In this document: one piece after another, positions 52,911 to 64,000 of the stretch
Layout of the letters: every line of letters begins with the position of its first letter
Numbering within the stretch: position 1 is the first letter of the stretch
Source: Tridacna crocea
Taxonomy: Eukaryota > Mollusca > Bivalvia > Cardiida > Cardiidae
Direction: 5' to 3'
Assembly (NCBI GenBank): GCA_943736015.1
Contig: OX031057.1
Location: 38,464,501 to 38,528,500, forward strand
Length of the DNA: 64,000 nt
The notes under the pieces: generated by a model
What the model was told of the DNA's origin: nothing
The model's input: only the letters and a program-made list of their open reading frames with translations
The model's database searches: none
Made by a program: the position numbers and the translations under genes

Positions 52911-53091
52911 CAGATAGAGGGAGTGATTTTGATTTCAAAATTGAAAATATTAGTCTTTCTTGACTGAAACCTGTGTTATGGGCACTTATTAGAATCGTTC
53001 GAGTCAATTCTAATGAGTACCCACAACATGGGGTTTAGAAGAGAAATAATGGATTTAGAATATGTTCAATCCCCGTTATCTGGAGCTCTGT
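52911..53091. mobile_element. Family L palindromic element
   Basis: AACTCCAGATAGAGGGAGTG at the left and CGTTATCTGGAGCTCTG at the right. Inner arms GTGTTATGGGCAC and GTACCCACAACAT. Confidence 0.8.
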
Positions 53092-53118
53092 TTATAGTCA
53101 CAGGAAAAAGGGCAATTC

Positions 53119-54222
53119 TTGCAAATTACGAGGCTGTTTAGCAACACTGGATTGACTAACATTTCATATTGTATTTGCCCCACTGGATTGACTAATCAGT
53201 CATCCAGCTATAGCAACAATGGATTGACTAATTTTCCTTCTGCTAGTTACAACAATGGAATACGAATTCATCACCTAGTCATTGCAACAATGGATCAACT
53301 TATTTCTGTGCGTCGCTGTAGCAATGGATATCAAAACCTTCAAGTAATTGCAATACTGGATTAATTAGTCCCCAACCTAGTCAATGTTGTACCAATTTTA
53401 ACTCCCCTGTTTTTTCGATATTGGAACACTGGGTTTACTTCATCCATTCCCTAGTCATTGCAATACCTGACTTGCTTACTCTGAATCATAACAAAAGGGA
53501 CTATAATGATATAATGAGTATTTTATTAGAAAGTCATTGCAACACAGGATTGAGAATTCTCTATCCTAGTCATAGCAGCAATGGGTAATTTATGTCCGTC
53601 ACATAGCCATTACAACAATGGAATCATAACAACGGGGACTACAACGCTATAATGAGTATTTTATAAGAAAGTCATTGCAACACAGGATTGAGAATTCTCT
53701 ATCCTAGTCATAGCAGCAGCGGGTAATTTATGTCCGTCACATAGTCGCTGCAACAATGGAATCGGAACAACGGGGACTACAACACTATAATGACTTATTT
53801 ATTAGAAAGTCATTGCAACACAGGATTTGGAAATTTCTTATTTGTCGTTGCAACTCTGGATTCACTAACCTCTCACTTGGTCATAGCAAGAATAGATTTA
53901 CTCATTTCTCACCTTGTCATAGCCATGATGGAATTACAAATTTATCACCTAGTCATTGCAACAATGAATTGATTTTTCTCTCACTGAGCAATTGCAAAAC
54001 TGGATTGACTAACCATTAACATTTCGTATTTGCCAGACTGGATTGAGTAATGTGTTACCCATTCGTTGCAGCAATGCATTGACTAACACCCTTCTACTCA
54101 TTACAACAATGGATTTAGGAATTCATTACCTAGTCATTGTAATAATGGATTGACTTATTTTTCTTCTTGTCACTGAAACAATGGATATTGAAATCTTCAA
54201 CCAAGTATTTGCAATACTAGAT
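53119..54222 (+). repeat. ATTGCAACAATGGATTGA satellite, block 1
   Basis: Degenerate units of about 40-50 bp, each with (T)CATTGCAACA.TGGATT and ACTAACCT-like spacers. Block 1 holds a cleaner 138-bp tandem at 53497-53830. Confidence 0.85.
53497..53830 (+). repeat. 138-bp higher-order tandem, about 2.5 copies
   Basis: GGGACTA.AA..ATATAATGA starts at 53497, 53635 and 53772. The units are much more alike than neighbouring satellite units, so they are recent. Confidence 0.85.
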
Positions 54223-54450
54223 TAACCCATTACCACACAATACAGAGTTAACGACCCTGAAAAAGAAAGCTTTTTTGAAAACATTGTTGGAAAAGGAGAA
54301 AATGCTGCTATCCAGCATTTTCTCCTTTTCCCAGAAAGTTTTCTACCCTTTACAAAACAAAGTTCAAATTTTCAGTCACTTTTATTTTGTGGTCTGCAAA
54401 TGCTTTCAGTTTTGACAAACCTAAAATTTTGTCGTTTAGTAATGAGTTAA
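54223..54450. mobile_element. TTAA MITE inside the satellite
   Basis: TTAACCCATTACCACACAAT and GTAATGAGTTAA. The satellite flanks join into GCAATACT.GATTAA-CTAGTCC, and an uninterrupted version exists at 53350-53370 with one TTAA. Confidence 0.9.
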
Positions 54451-57400
54451 CTAGTCCCTTACCTAGTGAATGTCAATCCGATTTTAACTCCCCCTGGTTT
54501 TTTATCATTGGAACTCTTACCTAGTCATAGCAAAACCTGATTTACTTTCTTCGACTCATTGCAACAGGGACTAAGTAATAAGTATTTCATTAAAAAGTCA
54601 TTGCAACCACGAATTAACTAACCCTTTAACTTGTCTTTGCAACACTGAATTGAGAATTCTCTGTCCTAGTCATAGAAACAAGGGATTATTTATATTTCAC
54701 ATACTTGTTGCAACAATTGATTTTTAAATTTCTTTATCATTGCAACACTGGATTCTCTAACCTCTTGCTTAGTCATAGCAAGAATGGATTTACTCATTTC
54801 TCACCTTGTCATAGCCATGTTGTAATTATTGATTTATAATCTAGTTATTGCAACATTGAATTTATTTTTCTCTGAGCAATTGCAAAAGTAGACTGTTTAA
54901 CCTTTAACATTGTAATTGCCACACTGGATTGACTAATGTGTTATCCAGTCATTGCAACAATGCTTTAACTAATATCCTACTCGTACAACAGTGGATTTAG
55001 GAATCCATCAGCTAGTCATTCCAACAATAGATCAACTTATTTTTGTGCTTGCCACTGAAACAATGGATATCCAAACATATGACCAATGTATGGCAAAACT
55101 GGATTTGACAGTGCCCTACCTAATCATTGTCATACTGCATTTCACTCTCCTTGAATTTTATCATAGGAACACTGCATTTACTTATCTCTTACATAGTCAT
55201 TGCAAAACTGGATTTATTTACTCTGGGTCATTGCAACAGAGATTGCAACACTGTAGTAAGTATTTCATTACGAATTCCTAGCAACCCTCGACTGACTAAT
55301 CATTCACCTAGTCATTTCAACACTGGGTTAAGGTGTCTCTAGCCTAGTCATAGCAACAGTAGAGTAATTTTCTGTCACCTAGTCGTTGCATTACCAATCT
55401 CCGTCTTAGTCTCTGCAAAACTAGATTACTCAGTAGAAGTCATTGTAATTGTGAACTGACTTCCCTCAGAAGGTCACTGCAACACAGTATTTTTTGCTTT
55501 TTGCTTTATGTACTCACTGCAACAATGGATTGAAAAGTCATTGTAACAGTGAATTAATTTATCTGTCACAGTCATTGCAACGATGGATTATTTTTTTTTA
55601 ATTTGTCATTGCTACACTGGATTGATTATTTTTCTACTATATACTAATTACAACAGTGGACTTGGAGATTTATAATGTTTTTGTGCTCGTCATTGCATCA
55701 ATGGATTACCTAACCTGACCAAGTAATATAAATTCTAGATTTATAAATTCCATATCTAGTAACTGTAATACTGTATTTCATTCCCATTGCAAATTTGAGT
55801 ACTAGATTTACCTACCTCTTAGAGTTGACTTTCTTCTGAAAGTCATCGCAAAACTATAAATTATTATTTCATCAAGTCATTGCAACCCTGGACTATAGTG
55901 ATGATTTATTTACAAAGTTCTTGCAACAGCAAATTGACTTTTTTTCCCTCACCGAGTCATTGCAACATTCTCTTTATTTCTTTTGGAGTCAATTTTTCCC
56001 TTGACTGACTACCCCTTTATTCAGTCATTGCAAACATGGATTGACAAATCTGTTGCCTAGTCATAGCAACATTGGATTAATTTGTCACAATGTCATAAAT
56101 GGATAAATTGATATCACCTAGTCAAGGCAACTTGGGGTTGAAAATTCTATAACTGTCATTGAAACACATGATTCACTATCCTCTCACCTAGACTTTGCAA
56201 CACTTGATATACTGAATTCTTACAAAATTGTTTCAACACTTCTAAACTGTGACAGTCATTGAGACACTGAATTTCTCATCTTCATCTTGGAGTTTGGATC
56301 ACTGGATCTTCTCTATCACCTGGTAAATGTAACAATGTACTTTATGAAGTCCTTGCAACAGTGAATTGACTTTTTTCTTGCCAGGTAATTGAAACATTGT
56401 ATCAATAAAATTCTTGCCAAGTCATTGCAACCAGGAACCAACCCTTTATGTACTCATTGCCACAACAGATTGAGAAGTTATTGTAACAGTGGATTAATTT
56501 ATCAGTCACAGAATCATTGCAACAATGGATTGATTTTTTTTAAATTTATCATTGCTACACTGGATTGATTATTTTTCTACTAGTTATTACAACAATGGAT
56601 TTAGAAATTTATAACCTAGTCATTGCAACAATGGATAGACTTACATCTGTGCTTGTCATTGCATCAATAGATATCCTAATGTGACCCAGTGATATCTGTT
56701 ACAGACTTGCATGTTCCATATCTAGAAGTTGTAATACTGAATTTACCAATCTCTTACTTAGTCGCAGAAAACTGGATTACTCGTTAAAAGTCATAATAAC
56801 TGTGAATTGACTTCTCTCTGAATGTCATTGCAAAATTGTATTTTTGGCTTTGTTAGTCATTGCAATTCTGGAAAGATACTGGTCATTGCAAAATTCAACT
56901 GATGAATGTCTCGCCTAGCCATTGGTAATGAGATCGAAAAATCTTTGCGTAATCATTGCAAACCTGGACTGACTTCTCTTGCACCTAGTCATTGCAACAA
57001 TGGATTGAGAATTTTTTTTCAATTTGTCATTGCTCCACTGGATGGATTATTTTTCTACTAGTAATTTCAACAATGGATTTTATCAATATCCTAACCTGAC
57101 TAAGTTATATCACATATAGACTTGTAAATTCCATATCTAGTGATTGCATTACTGAATTTACCAATCTTTCTGATTCACTGAAAAAGTGAATTACTGGTTA
57201 AAAGTCATTATAACCGCGAATTGACTTCTCTCTGAATGGATTTAGAAATTTAGAAAATTTATTACCAAGTCATAGCAACAATGGATTGAGACTTTTTTTA
57301 ATTTGTCATCGCTACACTGGATTGATTATTTTTCTTCTAGTAATTACAAGAATGGATTTAGAAATTCATAAGATAGTCATTGCAACAATGGATTGACTTA

Positions 57401-57696
57401 TTTCTGTGCTTGTGCTTGGATCAATATCCTTATACTTATCTCTTTGCATGACTTTTCTCAGATAGTCATTGCATCACTATAAATCATTTTTTCATCAAGT
57501 CATTGCAACCCTGGACTATAGTGATAATTTATTTACGAAGTTCTTGCAACAGTGAATTTACATTTTTTTCCACCAAGTCATTGCAACATTGTATTTATTT
57601 TTTTGGAGTCAATTTCACCCTGGACTGTCTACTCTTTTATTTAGTTACTGCAAACATAGATTGACAAATCTCCTACATAGTCATAGCAACAGTGGA
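54451..57696 (+). repeat. ATTGCAACAATGGATTGA satellite, block 2
   Basis: Longest continuous block. Larger segments recur, for example the CTTGGAGTTTGGATCACTGG mark at 56285, again near 58125, 59325 and 63533. Confidence 0.85.
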
Positions 57697-57917
57697 TGAA
57701 CCCTTTACCTCATAAGGCATTTCTAAGGGTTCTGTAATTGACCCAGCAAGGATGAAGCTGTTTCTTCTGTGTATATGACACCTTTTGATGGAGTAGAAAA
57801 CATTGTTGCCAAAGGTGAAATTGCTCATCACGAGCAATTTCACCTTTTGCCACAATGTTTTCCAAAGGCTCCTACAAGCAATGTGTAGAAATGAGTATCT
57901 ATAGAGTAAAGGGTTAA
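57697..57917. mobile_element. TTAA MITE, subfamily B, inside the satellite
   Basis: The left TTAA has mutated to TGAA and the right TTAA is intact. Empty version at 56065-56095 (GGATTAATTTGTCACAATG). Core loop GCTCATCACGAGC. Confidence 0.85.
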
Positions 57918-59092
57918 CTTGCCACATTGTCATCAATTGATAAATTGATGTCGCATACTAGTCATTGAAAATTCTATTATTTTGTGATTGGAACAATTGA
58001 TTCACTATCCTCTAGCTTTGACTTTGCAACACTTGATATACTAAATTCTTACAAAAATTGTTTCAACACTTGATTTACAAAACTGTGATAGTGATTGAGA
58101 CACTGGATTTCTCATCTTAAACTTTAAATTGGATAACTGGATTTTCTCTATCACCTGGTAAATGTAACAATGTAGTGATAATCAATTTAGGAAGTCCTTG
58201 CAACAGTGAATTGATTTTTTTCTCGCCGGGTAATTTCAACACGGTATTAATAATATTCTTACCAAGTCATTGCAACCCTGAACTAACACTTTATGTACTC
58301 ATTGCAACAATGGATAGAGAAGTCATTGTAACAGTGGATTAATTTATCTGTCACATAGTCATTGCAACAATGGATTATTATTTATTTGTTTTAATTAATC
58401 CTTGCAACAATGGATTGAGATTTTTTTAATTTGTCATTGGTAGACTGGATTGATTATTTTATAACCTAGTCATTGCAACAATGGATTGACTTATTTCTGT
58501 GCTTGTCATTGGATCAATAGATATCCTAACCTGACCAAGTATATAAATTCTAGATTTATAAATTCCATATCTAGTGATTGTAATACTGCATTTTACTCCC
58601 ATGGCAGATTTGAGTACTAGATCTACTTACCTCTTAGTATTGACTTGTCTCCGAAAGTCATTGCAACACTATGAATATTTTTTTCATCAAGTAATGGCAA
58701 CCCTGGACTATAGTGATAATTTATTTACAAAGTTCTTGCAACAGTGAATTGGCATTTTTTCTCAAAGTTATTGCAACATCGTATTTATTTCCTTTAGAGT
58801 CAATTTTACCCTTGACAGACTACCCCTTTATTTAGTCATTGCAAATATGGATTGACAAATCTTGTACCTAGTCATAGCAAGAGTGGATTAATTTTTCACA
58901 TGATCATAAATGGATAAATTGATGTCATCTAGTCAGTGCAACAATGGATAGAAAATTCTATAACTTTGTCATTGGCACACTTGATTGACTATCCTCTCTT
59001 GCAACACTTGGTATACTAAATTCTGACAGAATTATTTCAACACTTGATCTACTAAACTGTAAGAGAGTCATTGAGACACTTGATTTCTCATC
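57918..59092 (+). repeat. ATTGCAACAATGGATTGA satellite, block 3
   Basis: Same unit type, many AGTCATTGCAACAATGGATT copies. Confidence 0.85.
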
Positions 59093-59321
59093 TTAACTCT
59101 TTACCACACGAGAAAATTTTAGACTGGTCCAAATTGAAAGCATTTGCAGACGACAAAATAAAGGTGACTGAAAAATTGAAATTTGTTCTGGGAAGGGTAG
59201 AAAACACTGTGGGAAAAGGAGAAAATGCTGGTTACCATCATTTTCTCCTTTTCCCACAGTGTTTTCAAAAGGCTTCTTTCTCAGGGGCGTCAAAAGTAGG
59301 GATTGTGTGGTAATGGGTTAA
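59093..59321. mobile_element. TTAA MITE, subfamily A, inside the satellite
   Basis: Left flank GATTTCTCATC and right flank ACTTGGAGTTCGGATC. Uninterrupted versions at 58117-58120 and 63527-63530 carry a single TTAA. Confidence 0.92.
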
Positions 59322-60306
59322 ACTTGGAGTTCGGATCACTGGATTTTCTCTATCACCTGGTAAATGTAAGAACGTAGTGATAATTACTTTAAGAAGTCTT
59401 TGCAACAGTAAATTGACTTTTTTCTCACTGGGTAATTTGAACACTGTATTAATAATATTCTTACCAAGTCATTGCATCCAGGAACAAACCCTATATGTAA
59501 TCATTGCAACAACAGATTGAGAAATCATTGTAACAGTGAATTAATTCATCTGTCAGAGTCATTGCAACAATGGATTATTTCTTTTGTCATTACTACACTG
59601 GATTGATTATTTTTCTGCTAGTAATTAAAACAATGGGTTTAGAAATTTATAACTTAGTCATTGCAACATTGGATTGACTTATTTCTGTCCTTGTCATTGC
59701 ATCAATAGTTATCCTAACCTGACCAAGTAATATCAGTTATTGACTTAAAAATTCCATATGTAGTGATTGTAATAGTGAATTTACCAAACTCTTACTTAGC
59801 TCCTGAAAGACTGGATTACTTGTTAAAAGTCATTATATGAGTGAATTGACATCGCTCTGAAGGTCATTGCAAGACTGTATTTTTTGCTTTGTTAGTTGTT
59901 GCAAATTTTGGACTGTTATAACTAGTTGTTCTAACATTCAACAGATGAATGTCTTGCCTAGCCATTAGTACTGAGATTGACAAATCTTTGCATAATCATT
60001 GTAACCTTAAACTGACTTCTCTTTAACCTAGTCATTGTAACAATGGACTGAGAAACTTTTTAATTTGTCATTGCTACACTGGATTGATTTTTTTTCTACT
60101 AGTAATGACTGTAATGGATTTAGAAATTGATAATCTAGTCATTGCAACAATGGATTGACTTATTTCTGTGCTTGTCATTGAATCGGTAGATATCCTTACT
60201 TGACTAAGTTATATCAGTTACAGACTTTTAAATTCCATGTCTAGTGATTGTAATACTGAGTTTACCAATCTCTTCATTATTCACTGCAAAACCAGATTGA
60301 CACTGG
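59322..60306 (+). repeat. ATTGCAACAATGGATTGA satellite, block 4
   Basis: Continues the array up to a split MITE. Confidence 0.85.
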
Positions 60307-63097
60307 TTAACCCATTACTACACAATCCCTACTTTTGAGGCCCCTGAGAAAGAAGGGTTTAGAAAACATTGTGGGAAAAAGAGAAAATGCTGGTAACCAG
60401 CATTTCCTCCTTTTCCCACAACGTTTTCTATTCTTCACAAAACAAAGGGGGGGTCTCATTTGCGCCCACGCATGGATTTTCTTGATACTTTGCAAGCGAA
60501 TTGCCTTTGGCCTATGAACTGCAAAAATGTATTTATCTACTTCAAATAAGACATGTAGGTCTCAGAAGGGCACCTTGGGGTACTCCTAGTTTTGGCTGGT
60601 ATCTGCCTTGAAAAAACTAAGTCCAAAGTTATCGAAATTCATTATTTTCCTAAAACTTTAACATGAATAGTAAAGGTACACCTTATAGAGATATTAGATA
60701 CAAATTGTGCTATTATAGGTATTGACTTGACTGTTTTTTAAAAACTTGAATGTAAAAAGTATGGATAAAATTGACACTGAAATTTTCCAAACACAAAGTT
60801 CAACAAAACATTTATGGTAGTTCTAGTCTTTGTCAACCTATGAAATTGCTAGGAAAGTAGGCCCTGTATGTCTACATAATACACACAAAATTTTATAAAA
60901 TTTGAAAACCGGTAACAATCTCATATTATGCATGATATGAGCAAAGGTGGTGTTTTGGACAAAAATCTAATGTCCATCTAAAATGTGTTATGGTTACCAA
61001 AATACTTTCTAATGCAATAATATCGATATTTTTGCATAACTAACTATGATAAATGAAAGATTCACATACAGAAACAGACTTCTGTAAAGGTATAGCAGTA
61101 ATTATACAGATATTTTCCTAGGAAAGTAGCATGTATGAAAATAAACCCCAAAAAACACTAATTCACAAATTATTTTTATTTAATAAATATTCCTTTCATC
61201 CCAAAATATATTCTACACTTCTAATTTTCAATAGGACAATCATCTGAAGAAAGTGGCTTATCATTAAAAGAGTATTAGACAGGGTGCTCCACTTTTACCA
61301 TAGATATATGCATGTCTTAACAAAAACATTCAGATGACAACCAGTAAATCAATTATTATACTAATAGCAATATTGTTAACACCATTTAGATGCAACTCGT
61401 GCATACGTTAATGGTCTGGCAGTACCTGGCAATTAGTAAGGTTACCTATATCAACAACTTTGAAGTTTGAATTAAAAAACTGTCAGCAAAACATACTTGT
61501 GTCTGAAAACATATTTTATATTTTTTTATATATTTGAACATCCTTAATGATGATTTTCTTTATACATATGAATGGTTTTAACAAGAGTCATCGTGATATC
61601 AACAAATTGTTTTTCCTTCAGGTTGATACTGGCTACAAAGACTAAAAGTGATTATCAATTACATTCACTTTCCACTAAACAGAAAAGAACAAGAAAACAC
61701 TTCTACATCATTATACAATACTCCTATATTTGTGAACAGTTTTCTGCAGTCATACACAATTCATTTCTTTGAACAAAGTCTGACTGTATAGCTTTTCAAA
61801 AAGTACATGTACTCATACTGGTATTTCATTGAAACTGCTTTCTTCTGTAACTCCAAAAGTAACATTTTAAATGCTAGTGTAACACTCATGCCTAAACTAC
61901 TTTCTAATTGAAACATTTCATTCTGCCTTGTTGCACTTCATCAGCTAAGAGAATAGTTTACTTATTACATGTATTTTAGTCTATGTTTTGTCATATTTGA
62001 TACTAGCTTTTGTAGTTGTTGCATGGCTTATGAACCATCATTAGAGGCACTACCACATGCAAAAAGATTCAAGGCCTCTGTGGTATCATATGGAAAAGAT
62101 GTATAGAATTGGCTTAATGAGAGTGAAACAAAATAAAAATCATTAATAAGTAGTGTTAAATTATCTGTTTGCACTGAGTAATAGTAAACTCCTCAGAAGT
62201 CCGCATAGGAGCAGTTTTAATAGATAACATCTGATCTATTTCCATTATCAGACTTTCAATTGAGTTTTAATATTGCTATTTTTGATTTTCTTTATGGTGT
62301 TCAACAAGGTGCTATTATTTCTGCAAAAACTCTTTTTGGTAAATAAAGCATTCTCTTTTGATTGTATGCGAAGTTTCTTATACCAGAACATCGCACAAAT
62401 CATAAACATGCGTAAATAAACAATAATAAAAACCCTAAAACAAAAACTAAAAAAAAATGTGAATTTTACATTTTTAAAAAAAAAATTGACCATTAAGACT
62501 AAAATTAAAAAAAGACTATGTTACCGGTTTTATTTTTTCTTGATATTTTAGGATAAGAACAAGCATATTTGTGGTCAAATTCAATATCAATTTCATAGGT
62601 TGACAAGAACTGTAACATGGTGAAAATAACAATTCAATTTGTTCAAAATATTTTACAAATGTGAAATTTGGAGGTCACTTCAATCAAAAATTGATATGGT
62701 CAATTTTGTTCAATATAACAATATAAACTAAAGGTTCATACATGATGGAGATAAATAAGCATTATTTTAGGAACAAATTTGGTCAGCAAATCAAAAATCA
62801 GAAGGACTGTGGGCTCCTTTAATTGAGGCACACCCATTTTTTATCAAAAATTCTAAAAAATTCAAAAAATCAAAAACTGTGGTAGATGGAAGAAATTTCT
62901 TTTTAGTAATATAATCCTCATGTAATACACTACCTTCACATAAATTTTCATAAAATTCTGGGCGTGGGCAGGTCCCTATGTAAATTTCATATAGGGTGAG
63001 ACCCCCCCTTTCAAATTTTCAGTCACTTTTATTGTGTCATCTGCAAATGTTTTTGATTTGGACAAACCTAAAATTTTGTCATTTGGTAATGAGATAA
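60307..63097. mobile_element. TTAA MITE split by a 2.56-kb insertion
   Basis: The left part 60307-60446 (TTAACCCATTACTACACAAT to CTTCACAAAACAAA) and right part 63009-63097 (TTTCAAATTTTCAGTCAC to GGTAATGAGATAA) rebuild one normal subfamily-A copy. The satellite resumes on both sides. Confidence 0.88.
60447..63008. mobile_element. Spy-like element inserted between AAA and TTT
   Basis: Both ends are GGGGGGGTCTCA in inverted orientation, with a GCCCACGC subterminal repeat (60463-60470 and inverted near 62962-62969). Joining the flanks restores ACAAA|TTTCAAA exactly, so no bases are duplicated. Spy transposons are known to insert between AAA and TTT without duplication. The interior is AT-rich with no recognisable transposase. 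Confidence 0.72.
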
Positions 63098-64000
63098 AAT
63101 CATTGTAACAGTGAATTGACTTCTCTCAGAAGGTCATTGCAACAGTGTATGTTTTGCTTTGTTAGTCATTGCAATCCTGGACAGTTATAGTCATTGTAAT
63201 ATTCACCTGATGAATGTCTCGCCTAGCCATTGGTACTGAGATTGACAAATCTTTTGCATAGTCATTGCAACCCTGACCCGACTTCTCTTTCACCTAGTCA
63301 TTGCAAGAATTGCTTGAGATTTTTTTTTATCATAAATGGATATATTGATGTCACCTTGTCATTGCTACAATGGATTGATAATTCTATGACTTTGTCATTG
63401 GAACAATTGATTGACTATCCTCTCGCCTAGACTTTGTAACACTGGATTATACTAAATTCTTATAAAATTGCTTCAACAGTTGATCTACAAAACTGTGATA
63501 GTGATTCAGACACTGGATTTCTCATCTTAATCTTGGAGTTCGGATCAATGGATCTTTTCTATCACCTTGGTAAATGTAACAATGGAGTGATAATTAATTT
63601 ATAAAGATTTTGCAACAGTGAATTGACCTTTTTTTCTCACCAGATAATTGGAACACTGCATTAATAATATTCTTACCAAGTCCATGCAACCCTGAACTAA
63701 CAGTTTACGTATGCATTGCAACAATGGTTTGAAAAATCATTGTATTAGTGAATTATTTTATCTGTAACAAAGTCATTGCAACAATGGATTAATTTTGTTT
63801 TATTTGTCACTGCTACACTGCATTAATTCTCTTTCTACTTGTAATTACAACAATGGATTTAAAAATTTATAACCAAGTCAATGCTAAAATGGATTGACTC
63901 ATTTCTGTTCTTGTCATTGCATCAATAGATATCCTATCCTGATCAAGTAATAACTTGTCTCAGAAGGTCATTGCAACTCTGCATTTTTTGCTTTGTTAGT
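63098..64000 (+). repeat. ATTGCAACAATGGATTGA satellite, block 5, runs off the window
   Basis: The array continues to the last base of the window, so its true length is unknown. Confidence 0.85.

Noticed and set aside
53119-55342. Several open frames in the satellite
   Set aside because: They are repeats of the satellite unit (SHCNTG.. residues) in different frames.
61572-61772. Small protein gene in the Spy-like element
   Set aside because: Composition matches the AT-rich background, with no similarity I can recognise.
60447-63008. Autonomous transposon with a transposase
   Set aside because: The longest open frames inside are under 90 codons and show no DDE-type or other known motif.
53119-64000. 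CRISPR array
   Set aside because: The units are degenerate, spacers are not unique and evenly sized, and the DNA is eukaryotic.

Overview
The window looks like animal nuclear DNA. It is AT-rich, intron-rich and dominated by short non-autonomous transposons. The repeat types (palindromic TTAA-flanked MITEs, tandem-core elements of the bivalve pearl kind, a tRNA-derived SINE, palindromes built around a GCGCAGGCTGATCC motif) and the divergence of the one protein suggest a mollusc, most likely a bivalve. A dreissenid is only a guess. There are no operons, CRISPR arrays or bacterial genes.

Region 1 (2.9-28.5 kb, plus strand) is one complete-looking protein gene. I rebuilt 19 coding exons whose splice phases all agree, from an ATG at 2917 to a TGA ending at 28478. 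They give an 891-residue Patched-domain-containing (PTCHD/PTR family) membrane protein with a sterol-sensing domain (GVDD in the fourth transmembrane segment) and a second, related membrane half (GLAVDFSAH). Its 18 introns are filled with repeats, and every intron donor is GT and every acceptor AG. The first 2.5 kb lie upstream and hold only repeats.

Region 2 (28.5-53.1 kb) has no gene I can support. It is a patchwork of palindromic MITEs with TTAA ends, hairpin elements, SINE copies and three longer tandem-core elements (41.8-43.1, 44.75-45.99 and 50.16-52.11 kb). It also holds a pogo/Tigger-like element (48.61-49.79 kb) and an unidentified TA-flanked 1.0-kb element (39.90-40.91 kb). Several elements sit inside others, so an order of insertion can be read.

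Region 3 (53.1-64.0 kb) is a degenerate satellite built on a roughly 40-50 bp unit carrying GTCATTGCAACAATGGATTG. It is interrupted by four TTAA MITEs. One of these is itself split by a 2562-bp element that sits exactly between AAA and TTT with no target duplication. Because the satellite supplies uninterrupted paralogous copies, it contains natural empty sites showing that the MITEs duplicate TTAA, as piggyBac elements do.

The strongest results are the full exon model, the TTAA empty-site evidence, the Spy-like nested insertion, and a shared 3' hairpin plus CTCTTGTTT-like end on the tandem-core elements.
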